From: Oligoflexus tunisiensis
GTDB taxonomy: Bacteria; Bdellovibrionota_B; Oligoflexia; Oligoflexales; Oligoflexaceae
DNA length: 64,000 nucleotides
Direction: 5' to 3'
Assembly: GCF_001748245.1 (NCBI RefSeq)
Contig: NZ_BDFO01000001.1
Location: 3,499,208 to 3,563,207, forward strand
Part shown: one piece after another, positions 45,641 to 55,684 of the stretch
Numbering within the stretch: the first letter of the stretch is position 1
Layout of the letters: each line of letters begins with the position of its first letter
Notes under the pieces: generated by a model
What the model saw: the letters and a program-made list of their open reading frames with translations, nothing else
Told to the model about the DNA's origin: nothing
Database searches by the model: none
Made by a program: the position numbers and the translations under genes

Positions 45641-46806
45641 AAGCACTGTGCTGGCAAGGAACCAACCATGTGGCGATCGAGCGTGTTCCGGATCCACGGC
45701 TCATCAATCCACGCGATGCGATCATTCGCGTCACCAGCACAGCCATCTGTGGTTCCGATCTTCACCTCTATGGGGGCAAGGTTCCCACGTTGATGCGCGG
45801 CGATATCCTGGGTCACGAATTTATGGGTGAAGTGGTCGAACTGGGGTCTGCGGTCAAAAACCTGAAGATCGGCGACCGGGTGGTCGTGCCGTTCAATATC
45901 TCCTGCGGCAGCTGCTTTTTCTGTGAACGCAAAATGTTTTCCGCCTGTGATAATTCCAATCCCAATCCTGCCCTGTCGGAGCTGGGCATCGGCCAGGCCT
46001 GTGCGGGGCTCTTCGGTTACACTCACATGTGCGGTGGTTATGCCGGAGGTCAGGCCGAATATGTGCGCGTGCCCTTTGCCGATGTAGGACCTCTGGTGGT
46101 GCCTGATGATTTAAGCGATGAACAGGTTCTCTTTCTTTCCGATATTTTTCCAACAGGTTATATGGCAGCGGAAAACTGTGATATCGAACCCGGACACGTT
46201 GTGGCTGTTTGGGGTGCGGGACCTGTCGGGCAGTTCGCCATCCGCAGTGCTTTCCTGCTGGGGGCGGAACGGGTGTTTGCGATCGACCGTTTTCCTGAAC
46301 GTCTTGCCCTCGCAAGCGAGGCTGGAGCGGAGGTCATCAATTATGAGAACGAGGACGTCTACGAGTATCTCCAGGAAGCTACGGGTGGACAGGGTCCAGA
46401 TGCTTGTATCGATGCGGTCGGCATGGAGGCCGAAGGCCATACGATCGATGCATTCATGGACCAGGCCAAAGCGATTTTTCGCGTCCAGCCGGATCGTGCA
46501 CACGCGCTACGGCAGGCCATTCGCAGTTGCCGCAAGGGTGGTGTGGTATCGGTCCCGGGCGTCTATGTTGGGTTGATCGATAAATTCAATTTTGGAATGG
46601 CCTTCAACAAAGGGTTGAATTTCAAGATGGGGCAGACGCATACGCACAGGTACATGCGGCCGCTCCTGGAACGCATTCAGAATGGGCAAATCGATCCCTC
46701 GGTGGTCATCAGCCATCGCATGTCGCTGGATGAGGCCCCTGAAGGTTATAGGATGTTCCGCGACAAGCAGGAAGCCTGTACGAAGATTGTCATGCACCTG
46801 CACTGA
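45637..46806 (+). CDS. Zinc-dependent alcohol/formaldehyde dehydrogenase-like enzyme
   Basis: A protein of 389 residues of the MDR superfamily. Catalytic zinc residues are C38 (AICGSDLH), H60 and E61 (GHEFMGEV). The structural zinc is bound by C90, C93, C96 and C104. The NAD(P) fold shows [12 protein letters not shown]. It resembles glutathione-independent formaldehyde dehydrogenases and threonine/sorbitol-type dehydrogenases. The insertion [21 protein letters not shown] after the structural zinc site is typical of the first group. It overlaps the SDR fusion gene by 4 bases and so acts in the same pathway, possibly aldehyde detoxification. Confidence 0.85.
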   Translation: MKALCWQGTNHVAIERVPDPRLINPRDAIIRVTSTAICGSDLHLYGGKVPTLMRGDILGHEFMGEVVELGSAVKNLKIGDRVVVPFNISCGSCFFCERKMFSACDNSNPNPALSELGIGQACAGLFGYTHMCGGYAGGQAEYVRVPFADVGPLVVPDDLSDEQVLFLSDIFPTGYMAAENCDIEPGHVVAVWGAGPVGQFAIRSAFLLGAERVFAIDRFPERLALASEAGAEVINYENEDVYEYLQEATGGQGPDACIDAVGMEAEGHTIDAFMDQAKAIFRVQPDRAHALRQAIRSCRKGGVVSVPGVYVGLIDKFNFGMAFNKGLNFKMGQTHTHRYMRPLLERIQNGQIDPSVVISHRMSLDEAPEGYRMFRDKQEACTKIVMHLH

Positions 46807-46813
46807 AGTTAAC

Positions 46814-46843
46814 GGCAACGGGATCGCGTCCCGTTGCCTTTTT
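46814..46843 (+). terminator. Intrinsic terminator after the dehydrogenase gene
   Basis: A perfect 10-base-pair stem with a 5-base loop, followed directly by TTTTT. The katE stop codon on the opposite strand is 3 bases past it, so it may also serve katE. Confidence 0.9.
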
Positions 46844-46845
46844 CA

Positions 46846-49008
46846 TCAGACCGGCGGTTGCGGCCTGCGTTCCCGTGACCAGAAGCGATAGACCTGCAGG
46901 GCTTCGATAAACCTCTTGCTCAACTGCAATCCATGCGATCCCAGCAGCAATCCATCCCGAGCCACGGTTTCTCCCGACTCCAGTGCTTCCGGGGGCAGGC
47001 TATTGCCGAGTATCCGCAGCAAGCCTGCCCCTTCCAGAAGAGCCCGTGCTTCGCCGGCCAGACCCACCGCTTTGCAGTGGCGCCAGGCTTCGGCGATGAA
47101 ATGCAAGGCACGGGGTTCGTCCTGCAGGACGCGAATACTGTCCTCACCACCGGGAACAAAGACCGCATCAAAGAGCACGGAGCTGGCCGTTGCGAAGTTA
47201 TAGTCCGCGTTGATTTCCTCGCCTTTGTTATTCACCATGATCCCCAGATGCGTGCCGACGATCCTGGCCTCGGCCTTGTGTTCCGCCAGGGCGCTGGCCA
47301 GTGCGGAATAGGCCGCTCCATCGAAACCATTACCAACCAGGACGGCAACCTTCAGGGTGGCGATGCCGGGATTGGGCTGCCGCAGCATGCTGAGAGTGGG
47401 GGACTCCGGAAGGTCCCAACGGGTCGGCAGGGACATATACTGATCAAATTGCGCCACCGTGGGAACAGCATGGTTCACATCCGCATCATAGAGCGGTATC
47501 GGATCCATGCCGAGTCCCTCGCCAACCGTTTTCGCCAGACCTTCATCGATGCGCAGGAGGAGCCCAAGCATGCGGGCCCGGATGGACAGCGTTTCCACCT
47601 TGCCGAGTTCGTATTGAAACGCCTGGGCGATGTGATTTTTTTCCACCGAGGTCTGACTCACATAGAACTGCCGAGCCTGGCTGAAGTGATCAAAGAATTT
47701 GGGAGCGCGCATGCGGCTTTTGACGTCGGCCACCGGCTCCGGGAAACTTTGAAAGCCGCCCTCATTGGCTCTGGCCTGGAAGGGGCAACCGCCGCCGAGC
47801 GCGTTGGGCTGATAGGCAACCCGTCCACTGTTGATCGTGTACCGCATGGCAGCATCACGCTGGTTGTTATGCACCGGATTCACGGGCCGGTTGATCGGCA
47901 ATTCACTGGAATTCGGGCTTCCGAAGCGGTTCACCTGCGTGTCGGAGTAGGCGAAGAGACGGCCGGCGAGCAGGGGATCCGGGCTGAAATCAATGCCGGG
48001 CACCAGGTGGCCTGGATGAAAGGCGACCTGTTCGGTTTCCGCGAAAAAGTTGTCGGGATTGCGATCGAGGACCAGACGTCCGACCCAGGTGATGGGCACC
48101 AGTTCCTCGGGGATGAGTTTGGTGGCATCGAGGATATCAAAATCAAAGCCTTCCGCGTCCTCTTCCGAGAAGAGCTGCAGACCCAGCTCCCATTCCGGGT
48201 AGTGTTCCTTGGCAATGGCATCAAAGAGATCGCGACGGTGAAAGTCGGGATCCATGCCATTGATTTTCACGGCTTCATCCCACAAAACGGAATGGAGGCC
48301 TTGGAGGGGTTTCCAATGGAATTTGGCGAAGGTCGCCTGGCCTTTGTCATTGATCATACGGAAGGTGTGAACGCCAAAGCCTTCCATCATCCGATAGCTG
48401 CGCGGCAGAGCCCGATCCGACATGAGCCATTGGATCATGTGCATGGACTCGGGCATGAGCGAAATGAAATCCCAAAAGGTGTCGTGGGCCGTGGAAGCCT
48501 GGGGTATTTCGCAGTGCGGTTCAGGTTTCATCGCGTGCACGAGGTCGGGAAATTTCATGGCATCCTGGATAAAGAAGACCGGCATGTTCTGGCCCACAAG
48601 GTCGAAGATGCCGTCCTCGGTATAAAACTTGACCGCAAAGCCGCGCACATCACGGACCAGATCCGGAGAGCCGCGAGAGCCGATCATGGTTGAGAAGCGC
48701 ACAAAGACCGGAGTTTTCTGCTGCGGACTCTGCAGAAAGCCTGCTTTGCAGATGTGGCCGAGGGGTTTATGGACCTGAAAGTAACCGTGGGCACCGGCTC
48801 CGCGGGCGTAGACCACGCGTTCCGGGATGCGTTCATGGTCGAGATGCTGGAGTTTTTCCTGCAGATGAAAATCCTCGAGCAGGGCCGGGCCGCGTGGCCC
48901 GGCTTTTAAGGAACCTTGATCGTCTGTGATCGGCAGGCCCTGATTGGTGGTCAGAACCGAGTTTTGATCATCCTGGGTCGTGTCGGACTGATGGGATGTT
49001 TTTCGCAT
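46846..49008 (-). CDS. katE: Large-subunit catalase HPII (KatE)
   Basis: A protein of 720 residues from the ATG at 49008 (GGAGGTACCC just before). The catalytic His74 is in [14 protein letters not shown], the distal Asn141 is in [12 protein letters not shown], and the proximal haem Tyr is in [12 protein letters not shown]. After residue 550 follows the flavodoxin/DJ-1-like C-terminal domain ([20 protein letters not shown]) of the clade II large-subunit catalases. It degrades hydrogen peroxide in the cytoplasm. It is in a neighbourhood rich in oxidative-stress genes. Confidence 0.95.
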   Translation of the reverse strand: MRKTSHQSDTTQDDQNSVLTTNQGLPITDDQGSLKAGPRGPALLEDFHLQEKLQHLDHERIPERVVYARGAGAHGYFQVHKPLGHICKAGFLQSPQQKTPVFVRFSTMIGSRGSPDLVRDVRGFAVKFYTEDGIFDLVGQNMPVFFIQDAMKFPDLVHAMKPEPHCEIPQASTAHDTFWDFISLMPESMHMIQWLMSDRALPRSYRMMEGFGVHTFRMINDKGQATFAKFHWKPLQGLHSVLWDEAVKINGMDPDFHRRDLFDAIAKEHYPEWELGLQLFSEEDAEGFDFDILDATKLIPEELVPITWVGRLVLDRNPDNFFAETEQVAFHPGHLVPGIDFSPDPLLAGRLFAYSDTQVNRFGSPNSSELPINRPVNPVHNNQRDAAMRYTINSGRVAYQPNALGGGCPFQARANEGGFQSFPEPVADVKSRMRAPKFFDHFSQARQFYVSQTSVEKNHIAQAFQYELGKVETLSIRARMLGLLLRIDEGLAKTVGEGLGMDPIPLYDADVNHAVPTVAQFDQYMSLPTRWDLPESPTLSMLRQPNPGIATLKVAVLVGNGFDGAAYSALASALAEHKAEARIVGTHLGIMVNNKGEEINADYNFATASSVLFDAVFVPGGEDSIRVLQDEPRALHFIAEAWRHCKAVGLAGEARALLEGAGLLRILGNSLPPEALESGETVARDGLLLGSHGLQLSKRFIEALQVYRFWSRERRPQPPV

Positions 49009-49111
49009 GGGTACCTCCGCCCCTTGGTGGGAATGCGGAGTATGAAGCAAAAAATATTCCTGGATTCATGGTCGGACTGGCGCTTGGCAGAAGGCGCCAG
49101 CTTACGCATGC

Positions 49112-49789
49112 TCAAAAACTCCAGCCCAGATAGAACCTGAGTAAAGTGGTTTGAGGTTGTTTCGCCTCGTCGCGAAAGGTTCTTGCGCTGTTTGATGTTT
49201 CACTAAAAGACGTGGGGTCAGTGTAGGACTCACTGGTCGAGATGGGCTGCAAATAACCCAACCAGCTTGTTCCGAGTGTGAAATTTTCCCACTGCCATTG
49301 GTTCCCGATTTGAACCATCATGGATAGCTTGGTGTAGTGGCCCAGGTCGCTCGTCAGGTTTTCCGCGCTGGATAGAATATCCTTGGAAATCCTGAATTCC
49401 CCGTTGACCTTCGCCAGGTCCAGCCCGCCCTCCACATAGAACGAGTCGGTGAAGAACTCCTTGTAGCTCGCGGCAATGGCCGAACCTTTCAATTCGGTGG
49501 TGACGCCGACAAAATAAAGATCGTGGCCGTCCACATCGCGATCCGCTTTCTCATTGATACTGCCGGTAAGGTTCATAAGGGAAATTGTCACGACCGATTT
49601 GGGCTGCAGGAAATAGCTGGCGGCCAGGGTGCCTTCCAGGAAATTGCCGGTTCGGATCCCGACACCGGCCGTGATGCTGTATTTCAGATTCGAACGCAGC
49701 GTTTCATGGCTCGGAGCGCCTCCAGAGTCCTGGCCGAAAGCTGCCACTTCCCCTAGCAGCAGAAGAGGGAACAGAAACATTTTCCTCAT
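49112..49789 (-). CDS. Small outer-membrane beta-barrel protein, function unknown
   Basis: A protein of 225 residues from the ATG at 49789, with AAGAGG before it and a signal peptide (LLLLGEVAAFGQ). The mature part alternates beta-strands (GTLAASYFLQPKSVVTISL, DLYFVGVTTELKGSAIAAS, LLRFYLGWSF) with a terminal aromatic residue, the mark of outer-membrane barrels. The closing Phe fits the BAM signal. I do not recognise a family. It lies beside katE and is transcribed separately. Confidence 0.65.
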   Translation of the reverse strand: MRKMFLFPLLLLGEVAAFGQDSGGAPSHETLRSNLKYSITAGVGIRTGNFLEGTLAASYFLQPKSVVTISLMNLTGSINEKADRDVDGHDLYFVGVTTELKGSAIAASYKEFFTDSFYVEGGLDLAKVNGEFRISKDILSSAENLTSDLGHYTKLSMMVQIGNQWQWENFTLGTSWLGYLQPISTSESYTDPTSFSETSNSARTFRDEAKQPQTTLLRFYLGWSF

Positions 49790-49951
49790 TAATAACCTCT
49801 TGGAATACAACGGTAGATTGGATTCGAGGCGTTTCGGCATTTTTGGTGAAAAACTTAAAGATGTCGGTGGGTAAGAGATAGGTCGGGGGTCATGATTACA
49901 GTCGGTTTCATGTCCCCCGTGCCGGAGGGTTAAGTAAACTTTACGGCCAGA

Positions 49952-50332
49952 TCACGTGACCTGGGTAACCCGCAATCTCTTTCTCTGGCCATTGGGCAGC
50001 GGCCACGTGATCTCCTGTTCAACCCCCAGCCCAATCAGGGCGCTTCCTATGGGAGCGAGGATGGAAAGTTTCCCCTCTTCAATATTCGACTCCCAAGGGT
50101 AGGATAGGCGAACCTTGGAAACCTGTCCCGTATCCAGATCCACGAATTGAACGCGTGAGTTCATCGTGACAACATCCGGAGGCATTTTTTCGGCTTCCAC
50201 AATGTCCGCGCGAAGCATCTCTTCTTCCAGCAGTTGAGTTGTTTTGATTTCCGCTGCGCCGAGTGAATCGAACATGACGATTAAGTTATCGTAGTCTTTG
50301 TCGGAGATGCGTATGGTATTCTCATTCCTCAT
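49952..50332 (-). CDS. rnk: Rnk-like regulator of nucleoside diphosphate kinase
   Basis: A protein of 126 residues from the ATG at 50332 (AAAGGAGCCAGCTC before it). The N-terminal two helices (EIKTTQLLEEEMLRADIV) and C-terminal FKBP-like GreA/GreB fold (VTMNSRVQFVDLDTG, SILAPIGSALIGLG, ITWPLPNG) are the Rnk pattern. Such proteins bind RNA polymerase's secondary channel region or NDK regulation. The length fits. It is a single gene with a divergent gene upstream. Confidence 0.9.
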   Translation of the reverse strand: MRNENTIRISDKDYDNLIVMFDSLGAAEIKTTQLLEEEMLRADIVEAEKMPPDVVTMNSRVQFVDLDTGQVSKVRLSYPWESNIEEGKLSILAPIGSALIGLGVEQEITWPLPNGQRKRLRVTQVT

Positions 50333-50660
50333 GAGCTGGCTCCTTTCTTTCGGTCTCGTTTCGATGTATCCCATGAACCCCTTTATAGTCCTTATATTGA
50401 ATGGGCGCCAATATATAAAATCAATGGCGTCGATGGAGTTTCTCAATGGGGGTATTCAGGTAAATAATTCTTTAAAGCCCGATAGGCAACAGCTTAAGCC
50501 TCCTAGGCTCTGGATTGTAAAGAGGTTTCTCACGTGCATACGTCCTGGCGTCATTACTTACAATAACGGAAGGTTGTCCTGTCGTGAAATCTTCCGATGA
50601 AAGCATGCGTCTTTAGAGACGTCTGGAATTATTATTATTTGGTCAAGCAGCAAGGGTGCC
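50333..50660. other. 328-base intergenic stretch between rnk and the cyclase gene
   Basis: No gene is seen. There is a short inverted repeat at 50607-50622 (6 base pairs) followed by an AT-rich TTATTATTATT run, just before the cyclase gene. It could be a terminator for a leader transcript or an attenuator. I could not match it to any known riboswitch. Confidence 0.45.
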
Positions 50661-52751
50661 ATGCAATATAGCGTCTTATACTCGTTGTTTCTTGCCATCT
50701 TCTGCGCGTTTTATTCCCAATCAAGTCTGGCCCAGACCGACATTATTTTAACAGATAGAGCTTTGCGGTATGAACCTCATGCAGGTGAAATCGCCTACTT
50801 TAAAGACCGCGCGAATTTTGAAACCAGGTTTTGGCGCAACAAGAAGTTTATGGCTCGATATCACGAAATGAAATCACCTCAGCAAAAGGCTTCCTTGGTC
50901 GAAAAATTTTACCAGGATATGTTTGAGAAACATGATAGTTTGAGTATCGATGAGGTTATGAGAGCCAAGGACGAGCTGTTTCAAATCTCCGAAACGGCTA
51001 TTCCTGGCATAAGTTTTACGGCGAACGTAGTCTGGTATCGCATCAACGTCTCGTACCTCGGAAGTCTGGAAAGGCGATATTTTTTCATGGCCGAAGGTTT
51101 CTTTCGTCACATGGAAGTCTATGTCGTGCATGATGGGAAAGTCATTCAGAGGAATCTGACCGGTTCGTTCTATCATCCCAGTACCAGGGACGTGTTCGAC
51201 TGGGGAAACGAATTCGGTGCCCCCATTACTCTGTCGCCTGAAAAAAGGAACATCACAGTTTATTTTAAAACCCATAGCGACGGAACCGTGAATCTTTTTA
51301 ATTTTAAGATTTATAGCGAAGGTGAATACACCCTATCGAAAAAGCATTGGTATATATGGCAAGCGTTTTATTTTGGTTCGTCTTTTGGACTCTTTATTTA
51401 CCACTTGATCATTTTTCTTATTTCGCGCCAAAGAGTTTATGCTTTATACGCCTCATTCCTCGGCTGCTTTATTTTGGTTTTCTTGACCCTCAGAGGATTT
51501 GGTGTTGTCCTTCATGATTATTTCGGAGGTATCCACGTCTCATTGTCATTCAACACCGCTGGCTACGCATGCCTCCTGCTCTTTCTTCTCTTCACACGCA
51601 ACTTTCTGGGAACGAATAAGCAGTATAAACGCAGCGACTGGTTCTTGAGGGGCTTGGCTGTTTTGACTTTTATCATGTGGGTTGGCAGTTTCTGGCAGTC
51701 CGAAGTCAATGGTACGAACGCGCTCAATATTCACATGATTGTCTGCGGTCTTATTCTGCTTTGCCTCGCATGCATGCTTGTAGCCAGAGGCAACCGGAAC
51801 GGAATTTTGTACCTCGTTGCTTTCTCACTCACGATCACGGGATTTATCATATACACCCTTTCGTCAAGACGATTCCTCCCCCACAGCTTTTTTGCAGAAA
51901 ACGCAGTTCAGGTGGGTTCGTTCCTTGACGCCATTCTCCTATCCGTGGCCCTGGGCGACAAAATCAGAGTCCTCATCCAGGAACGGTACGAAGAGGCCAA
52001 GAAAAAGAACCACGCCTACAATCAGCTGGGCAAGGTGTTTTACCCCCATCAGATCCATCAGATCGAATCAGGCCGCAACCTGGAAGACACCATGCCGACC
52101 GGTCCAGGAGAGGGCTGCGTGATCTGCTTCGATATCATCGGCAGCTCGAAAATTCAGCATGTCAAGGTCAAGGATCTCTTTCGCAAGGTTTTTCTGCGCT
52201 GCTACGAACATATTATGGAAGGCTATGACGTCAACGAGCTGATGTCGAATGGCTATCGCATCAAGGAAATGGGGGATGGTTTCCTTTGCAGTGTGGGCTA
52301 CCCCTTTAAATCGAGGAACCCATCAACAGCTCATGGTGCCCTTGAGCTTGCCTATCGATTCGCTCAGGTTTTTCAAGAAGAGATCAGCACTCTGGATTAT
52401 GATGAGCCCATCCACTGTGGCATTGGAATTGCCGCGGACTCCATTTCGGGCTTCTATCCTGAATCCGGCACCAAGGAATATGATCTTTATGGTCGAGCGA
52501 TCATCCTGGCCACTCGGTACGAGGGGATGCGGAAAATCATCCTCAAGGATAAGGAACCGGCGAGCATTCTCATTCTGCAAGAGCGCGTGTATAAGAGCCT
52601 AAGCAAGGGGGAACGCGAAGACTTTACCGTTTTCGATCTTATCGAGCAGAATGTTGTCGTGCGGGATGACCCTGCCGCGTCCAAACTTTACTATCGGTTC
52701 CTGGATTCATCCTATGCTCACGAGAAGGTCAGGTTGCGTAAGGTTGGATGA
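50661..52751 (+). CDS. 7TM-DISM class III adenylate/guanylate cyclase
   Basis: A protein of 696 residues with a signal peptide, a periplasmic sensor domain like 7TMR-DISM (to about residue 220), seven hydrophobic segments (about 225-440), and a C-terminal class III cyclase catalytic domain (about 475-640). The two metal-binding Asp residues are D491 (CFDIIGSS) and D539 (MGDGF). They produce cAMP or cGMP from ATP or GTP. The substrate-specifying residues are not clear to me. It and the hybrid kinase at 36400-39069 show the same sensor type with different outputs. Confidence 0.87.
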   Translation: MQYSVLYSLFLAIFCAFYSQSSLAQTDIILTDRALRYEPHAGEIAYFKDRANFETRFWRNKKFMARYHEMKSPQQKASLVEKFYQDMFEKHDSLSIDEVMRAKDELFQISETAIPGISFTANVVWYRINVSYLGSLERRYFFMAEGFFRHMEVYVVHDGKVIQRNLTGSFYHPSTRDVFDWGNEFGAPITLSPEKRNITVYFKTHSDGTVNLFNFKIYSEGEYTLSKKHWYIWQAFYFGSSFGLFIYHLIIFLISRQRVYALYASFLGCFILVFLTLRGFGVVLHDYFGGIHVSLSFNTAGYACLLLFLLFTRNFLGTNKQYKRSDWFLRGLAVLTFIMWVGSFWQSEVNGTNALNIHMIVCGLILLCLACMLVARGNRNGILYLVAFSLTITGFIIYTLSSRRFLPHSFFAENAVQVGSFLDAILLSVALGDKIRVLIQERYEEAKKKNHAYNQLGKVFYPHQIHQIESGRNLEDTMPTGPGEGCVICFDIIGSSKIQHVKVKDLFRKVFLRCYEHIMEGYDVNELMSNGYRIKEMGDGFLCSVGYPFKSRNPSTAHGALELAYRFAQVFQEEISTLDYDEPIHCGIGIAADSISGFYPESGTKEYDLYGRAIILATRYEGMRKIILKDKEPASILILQERVYKSLSKGEREDFTVFDLIEQNVVVRDDPAASKLYYRFLDSSYAHEKVRLRKVG

Positions 52752-52780
52752 TTCCGGCCCTGGTCAAGGCCGGATCGCAA

Positions 52781-53611
52781 TCAACTGCGGGGCTTTTTCC
52801 TGGCAGGTCTGCTGGCCAAGGTCTCGGAAAGCTTTTGGTCCAACACGGCTCGCAGATCCATGACATGACCATTCACCTCGACGATATTGGAAACGAAGCG
52901 AACGCCATGGCTGTAGTCCGCATATTCCGCCCCGTGAATCGTTGACAGCGGCTGTATGGGTTGATTGCGGTCCATGTGCCAGCCATAGATGGCGATAGCC
53001 TGAGGCTTCGCGAGCAAGCGCAGGCTCTGGACCACATCCTTCTTATGGCCTGCGACGAGCATCCCGGGTGTCCCTCCACTCTCTTCGATTTGGTTCTGCA
53101 CCAGCCTGTTGTGCATTTGAAAGTATTGCACCGTGGTCATCGCGCGTCCGCTGGGCAGGGCGGTGGGTTTGAGTTTGAGTTGAGCCTGGGTATAGATGTC
53201 ATCGACCATGTCTGTGGTGGGAATGCTGAGATTGAGCTTCCTGGCCAGAATTCGGATGCTATACAGATTCAGGGGTACCCGCACAAAGTCGTCGTTTGTA
53301 CCGATCGACAGGTAGTCGGGAAGAACCCAGTAGCGAAGCTTTTGCCCTTGGTAAGGGCCTGATGTTATTGTGCTTTCAACAGGCACCAGGGTTCTTTGGA
53401 ATTCAGGGATATTGCCCGTCAAAACTTCTTTGATGATCATTTTCTCGCGTAAATATTGAGGCACATGTTTGATCTTCTGAATGAACTGGGTCCCTGTGAG
53501 CGCGTTGCCTGGTCGTTCGGGAAGGCCGAGAAGCTGTTCGCTTTCGCGGGATCCCATGGCCAAGGCTGTGTGGGAGGCGAGGAGCAAGGTCAGGAGTATC
53601 TTGAAGTTCAT
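52781..53611 (-). CDS. Secreted protein of unknown function
   Basis: A protein of 276 residues with a signal peptide (LLASHTALA-MG). The middle and C-terminal regions contain a conserved-looking segment IYGWHMDRNQPIQPLSTIHGAEYADYSHGVRFVS that recalls small conserved proteins annotated as hypothetical in Gram-negative genomes, where it may form a hydrolase-like site (two His and Asp residues). A basic ARKKPRS tail ends it. I assign no function. It ends 30 bases after the convergent cyclase gene. Confidence 0.65.
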   Translation of the reverse strand: MNFKILLTLLLASHTALAMGSRESEQLLGLPERPGNALTGTQFIQKIKHVPQYLREKMIIKEVLTGNIPEFQRTLVPVESTITSGPYQGQKLRYWVLPDYLSIGTNDDFVRVPLNLYSIRILARKLNLSIPTTDMVDDIYTQAQLKLKPTALPSGRAMTTVQYFQMHNRLVQNQIEESGGTPGMLVAGHKKDVVQSLRLLAKPQAIAIYGWHMDRNQPIQPLSTIHGAEYADYSHGVRFVSNIVEVNGHVMDLRAVLDQKLSETLASRPARKKPRS

Positions 53612-53920
53612 TGCGTATTCCTCTAAATGGATGCCAAGTGTCCTTCTGAGCTTTGGAATTCGTCTCTATTGTGTGCCCGATTCCTATAAAGTTCATTTCG
53701 CCCTGAAATGGGCTCGAATTAATATGTCTGGGAACAGCTGGCATCATGAGGTTTTGCGACCGTCACTTTAGATTTTCCGTGAGATCCAAGGACGTGATCC
53801 CGGTATATTTTGTTGAATCTTGCGGCGCGTGCCTTGGGAAGTTCAAGGGTTCTGGACAGGCGGGTATGACTTGGCAGGCTGACAGCCATGCATTCCATCA
53901 TGGCTGACGGCTCCAATCGT
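53612..53920. other. 309-base intergenic stretch upstream of the secreted protein
   Basis: I see no gene. At 53883-53906 an 8-base-pair inverted repeat with an 8-base loop follows the M48-like gene stop and may terminate it, although no U-tract is present. The region must also contain the promoter of the secreted protein. Confidence 0.45.
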
Positions 53921-55612
53921 TCAGCGTTTCAGATCATGGGCTTGAATTTCACGATCCATATTGAAGGCTCGAAAGCAATGACTGTGATGATCATCCTGCC
54001 AGTCGGCTACGGGTATCATCACACGCCCACCTGATGGATCCTGCCAATGGTTCTGGTAGAGACGTTCGCAGTCCTCTCCACTGACTTCACCATAGGCAAG
54101 GTCCAACGGATCAGATAGTCTGGCGATCTTCAGCTGAGTTGTAATCGCGGTTTTGGGGTCGATGCCCATTTCATGCAGCATCTCCAGGGATTGCTCATCG
54201 GCCTCCTGCTCCGTTGTGTAGTAGACAAGCTGCCGGTCGATGGCTTCCTGAAGGACCTGATGGGCTTCGGCCTCCTGACTAGCCCTCGTCTTTGGATATT
54301 CAGTTTGGATAAAGTCGTAGACGTCGCGCACCTTCTGGAATTGCGCCAGAGGGATGCCCAGGGCTGCGAGAGCCCCATCGCCGACATAAGAGGGCATGAG
54401 TTCAAGCAACCAGCGGGCCACGCCGCCTTCCGCGAAGGCTTTTTCTGTCAGAAAAAGCTCGGACGTGCATGAGGTCAGAAGTTCCTCATAGCGGCGGTAG
54501 TGCATAAGGTTGTCCGCCTTCAAAGGAACGGCGGGGAATCCTGCCAGCTGACTGCTGATGAGAGGATCATCAAAAAATTGCTTCAGGTGATAACAGGGCT
54601 TCTCGCACGGCCTTCCGTCGAATATCTCCTTGCGGCACTCAGCTTCGTAAAAGAGTTTCGACGTATATTTTGTGAATTCAAAGAGGATGGAGTGCCAGGC
54701 CTGTCCCTCCACGGCATGGAGGTTCATCAAGTCAGCTTTCTGCTGCGACGCTTTCCAGAGCTTTTCCCCGAAGGCGGCCAGACTTGGGTCAGGGGCGGGC
54801 TTCTGCTGGCTGTTATGCGGGCCAAGCTGATAGAAAAAATAATAGAGCCCAGGATCAGCATTGCCGTGGCTCATATAGTAATGGCTGAGCTCATGGGCCA
54901 GAACGCTGACGACCTCGTGCTCATCCAATTGCTGGAGAAGACCGGAGTTGACCCATACGATGGAACTGGTCTGCGCCACCATAAGCTTGCTCGCGCTGCC
55001 GATGCTTCCCGGGCCCGCAGCCAGATAGAAATCGCAGCCCTTTTCCGCGATCACGGTCTGCTCCTCGAAGCGTATCGTGCATCCTCTGTACGGCTGGAGC
55101 CACCAGGACAGCAGTGACTTCTGCTGATCATGAGTCAGATCAGTCTCGATGCAGAAATCGCCGAAGACCTTCATATCCCGAACCCTGCGGTCGAGTAACA
55201 CGGAATTTGCTGCTGGTCCTGATGAACCTTCAAAGCGTAGAGCAAAGTCGAGGCATGCGGGCACCGCGCTGACCATGGCGTTGACTTCAGGTTGATTCAG
55301 GACCTTGGCCTGTGGCTTGGGAGCCCAACGTAGCTGGTCCGGATAGCGGGCCCGTAAGGCGGCATCCATTCGGTCCAGCCAGCCCTGAAGCTTTTGCACC
55401 TCAGGTTGATCGTCGGCCAGGATCAGGGACGGACTGGCATCCGCACCAAACATGGCTTGCGCGAATCGTCTCAACTCGTCCTCGTTCAGGACCCGCCATT
55501 GCCCGCTGTCCGTGCTGTTCACCGGCTGCTTCAGATTATGTTTGAGATTTGATGGAGGTTCCGCGCAACCCGATGCAGCCAGGACCAATGCGGCCATACA
55601 TAACATTTTCAT
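53921..55612 (-). CDS. M48-like zinc metalloprotease lipoprotein, Fur-controlled
   Basis: A protein of 563 residues from the ATG at 55612 (AGGAGAG before it). The signal ends with the lipobox AASGC. HELSH (residues 240-244) is the zinc motif, and an EQEAD motif near 465 supplies the third ligand. Both are typical of M48/Peptidase_M48-like families. It should be an active periplasmic or outer-membrane protease. A Fur box and a promoter lie just upstream, so it is predicted to be induced when iron is scarce. It has long inserts compared with BepA/LoiP. The substrate is unknown. Confidence 0.82.
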   Translation of the reverse strand: MKMLCMAALVLAASGCAEPPSNLKHNLKQPVNSTDSGQWRVLNEDELRRFAQAMFGADASPSLILADDQPEVQKLQGWLDRMDAALRARYPDQLRWAPKPQAKVLNQPEVNAMVSAVPACLDFALRFEGSSGPAANSVLLDRRVRDMKVFGDFCIETDLTHDQQKSLLSWWLQPYRGCTIRFEEQTVIAEKGCDFYLAAGPGSIGSASKLMVAQTSSIVWVNSGLLQQLDEHEVVSVLAHELSHYYMSHGNADPGLYYFFYQLGPHNSQQKPAPDPSLAAFGEKLWKASQQKADLMNLHAVEGQAWHSILFEFTKYTSKLFYEAECRKEIFDGRPCEKPCYHLKQFFDDPLISSQLAGFPAVPLKADNLMHYRRYEELLTSCTSELFLTEKAFAEGGVARWLLELMPSYVGDGALAALGIPLAQFQKVRDVYDFIQTEYPKTRASQEAEAHQVLQEAIDRQLVYYTTEQEADEQSLEMLHEMGIDPKTAITTQLKIARLSDPLDLAYGEVSGEDCERLYQNHWQDPSGGRVMIPVADWQDDHHSHCFRAFNMDREIQAHDLKR

Positions 55613-55645
55613 GTGATTCACTCTCCTCTGTCGTGGACGTGGGAG

Positions 55646-55680
55646 AGTGCTTACCATTATTGGAAATGAAAATCATTATC
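55646..55680 (-). promoter_or_regulatory. Fur box and promoter of the M48-like protease
   Basis: A Fur-like 19-mer (55662-55680) matches 16 of 19 consensus positions. On the minus strand a TTGATA -35 (55682-55677) and a TAATGG -10-like element, spaced 17 bases, overlap it. It lies between the MFS gene stop and the protease start. Confidence 0.7.
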
Positions 55681-55684
55681 AATT

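Noticed and set aside
50600..50660. Possible riboswitch before the cyclase gene
   Set aside because: Only a short 6-base-pair hairpin and an AT-rich tail are seen. No conserved riboswitch core could be recognised.
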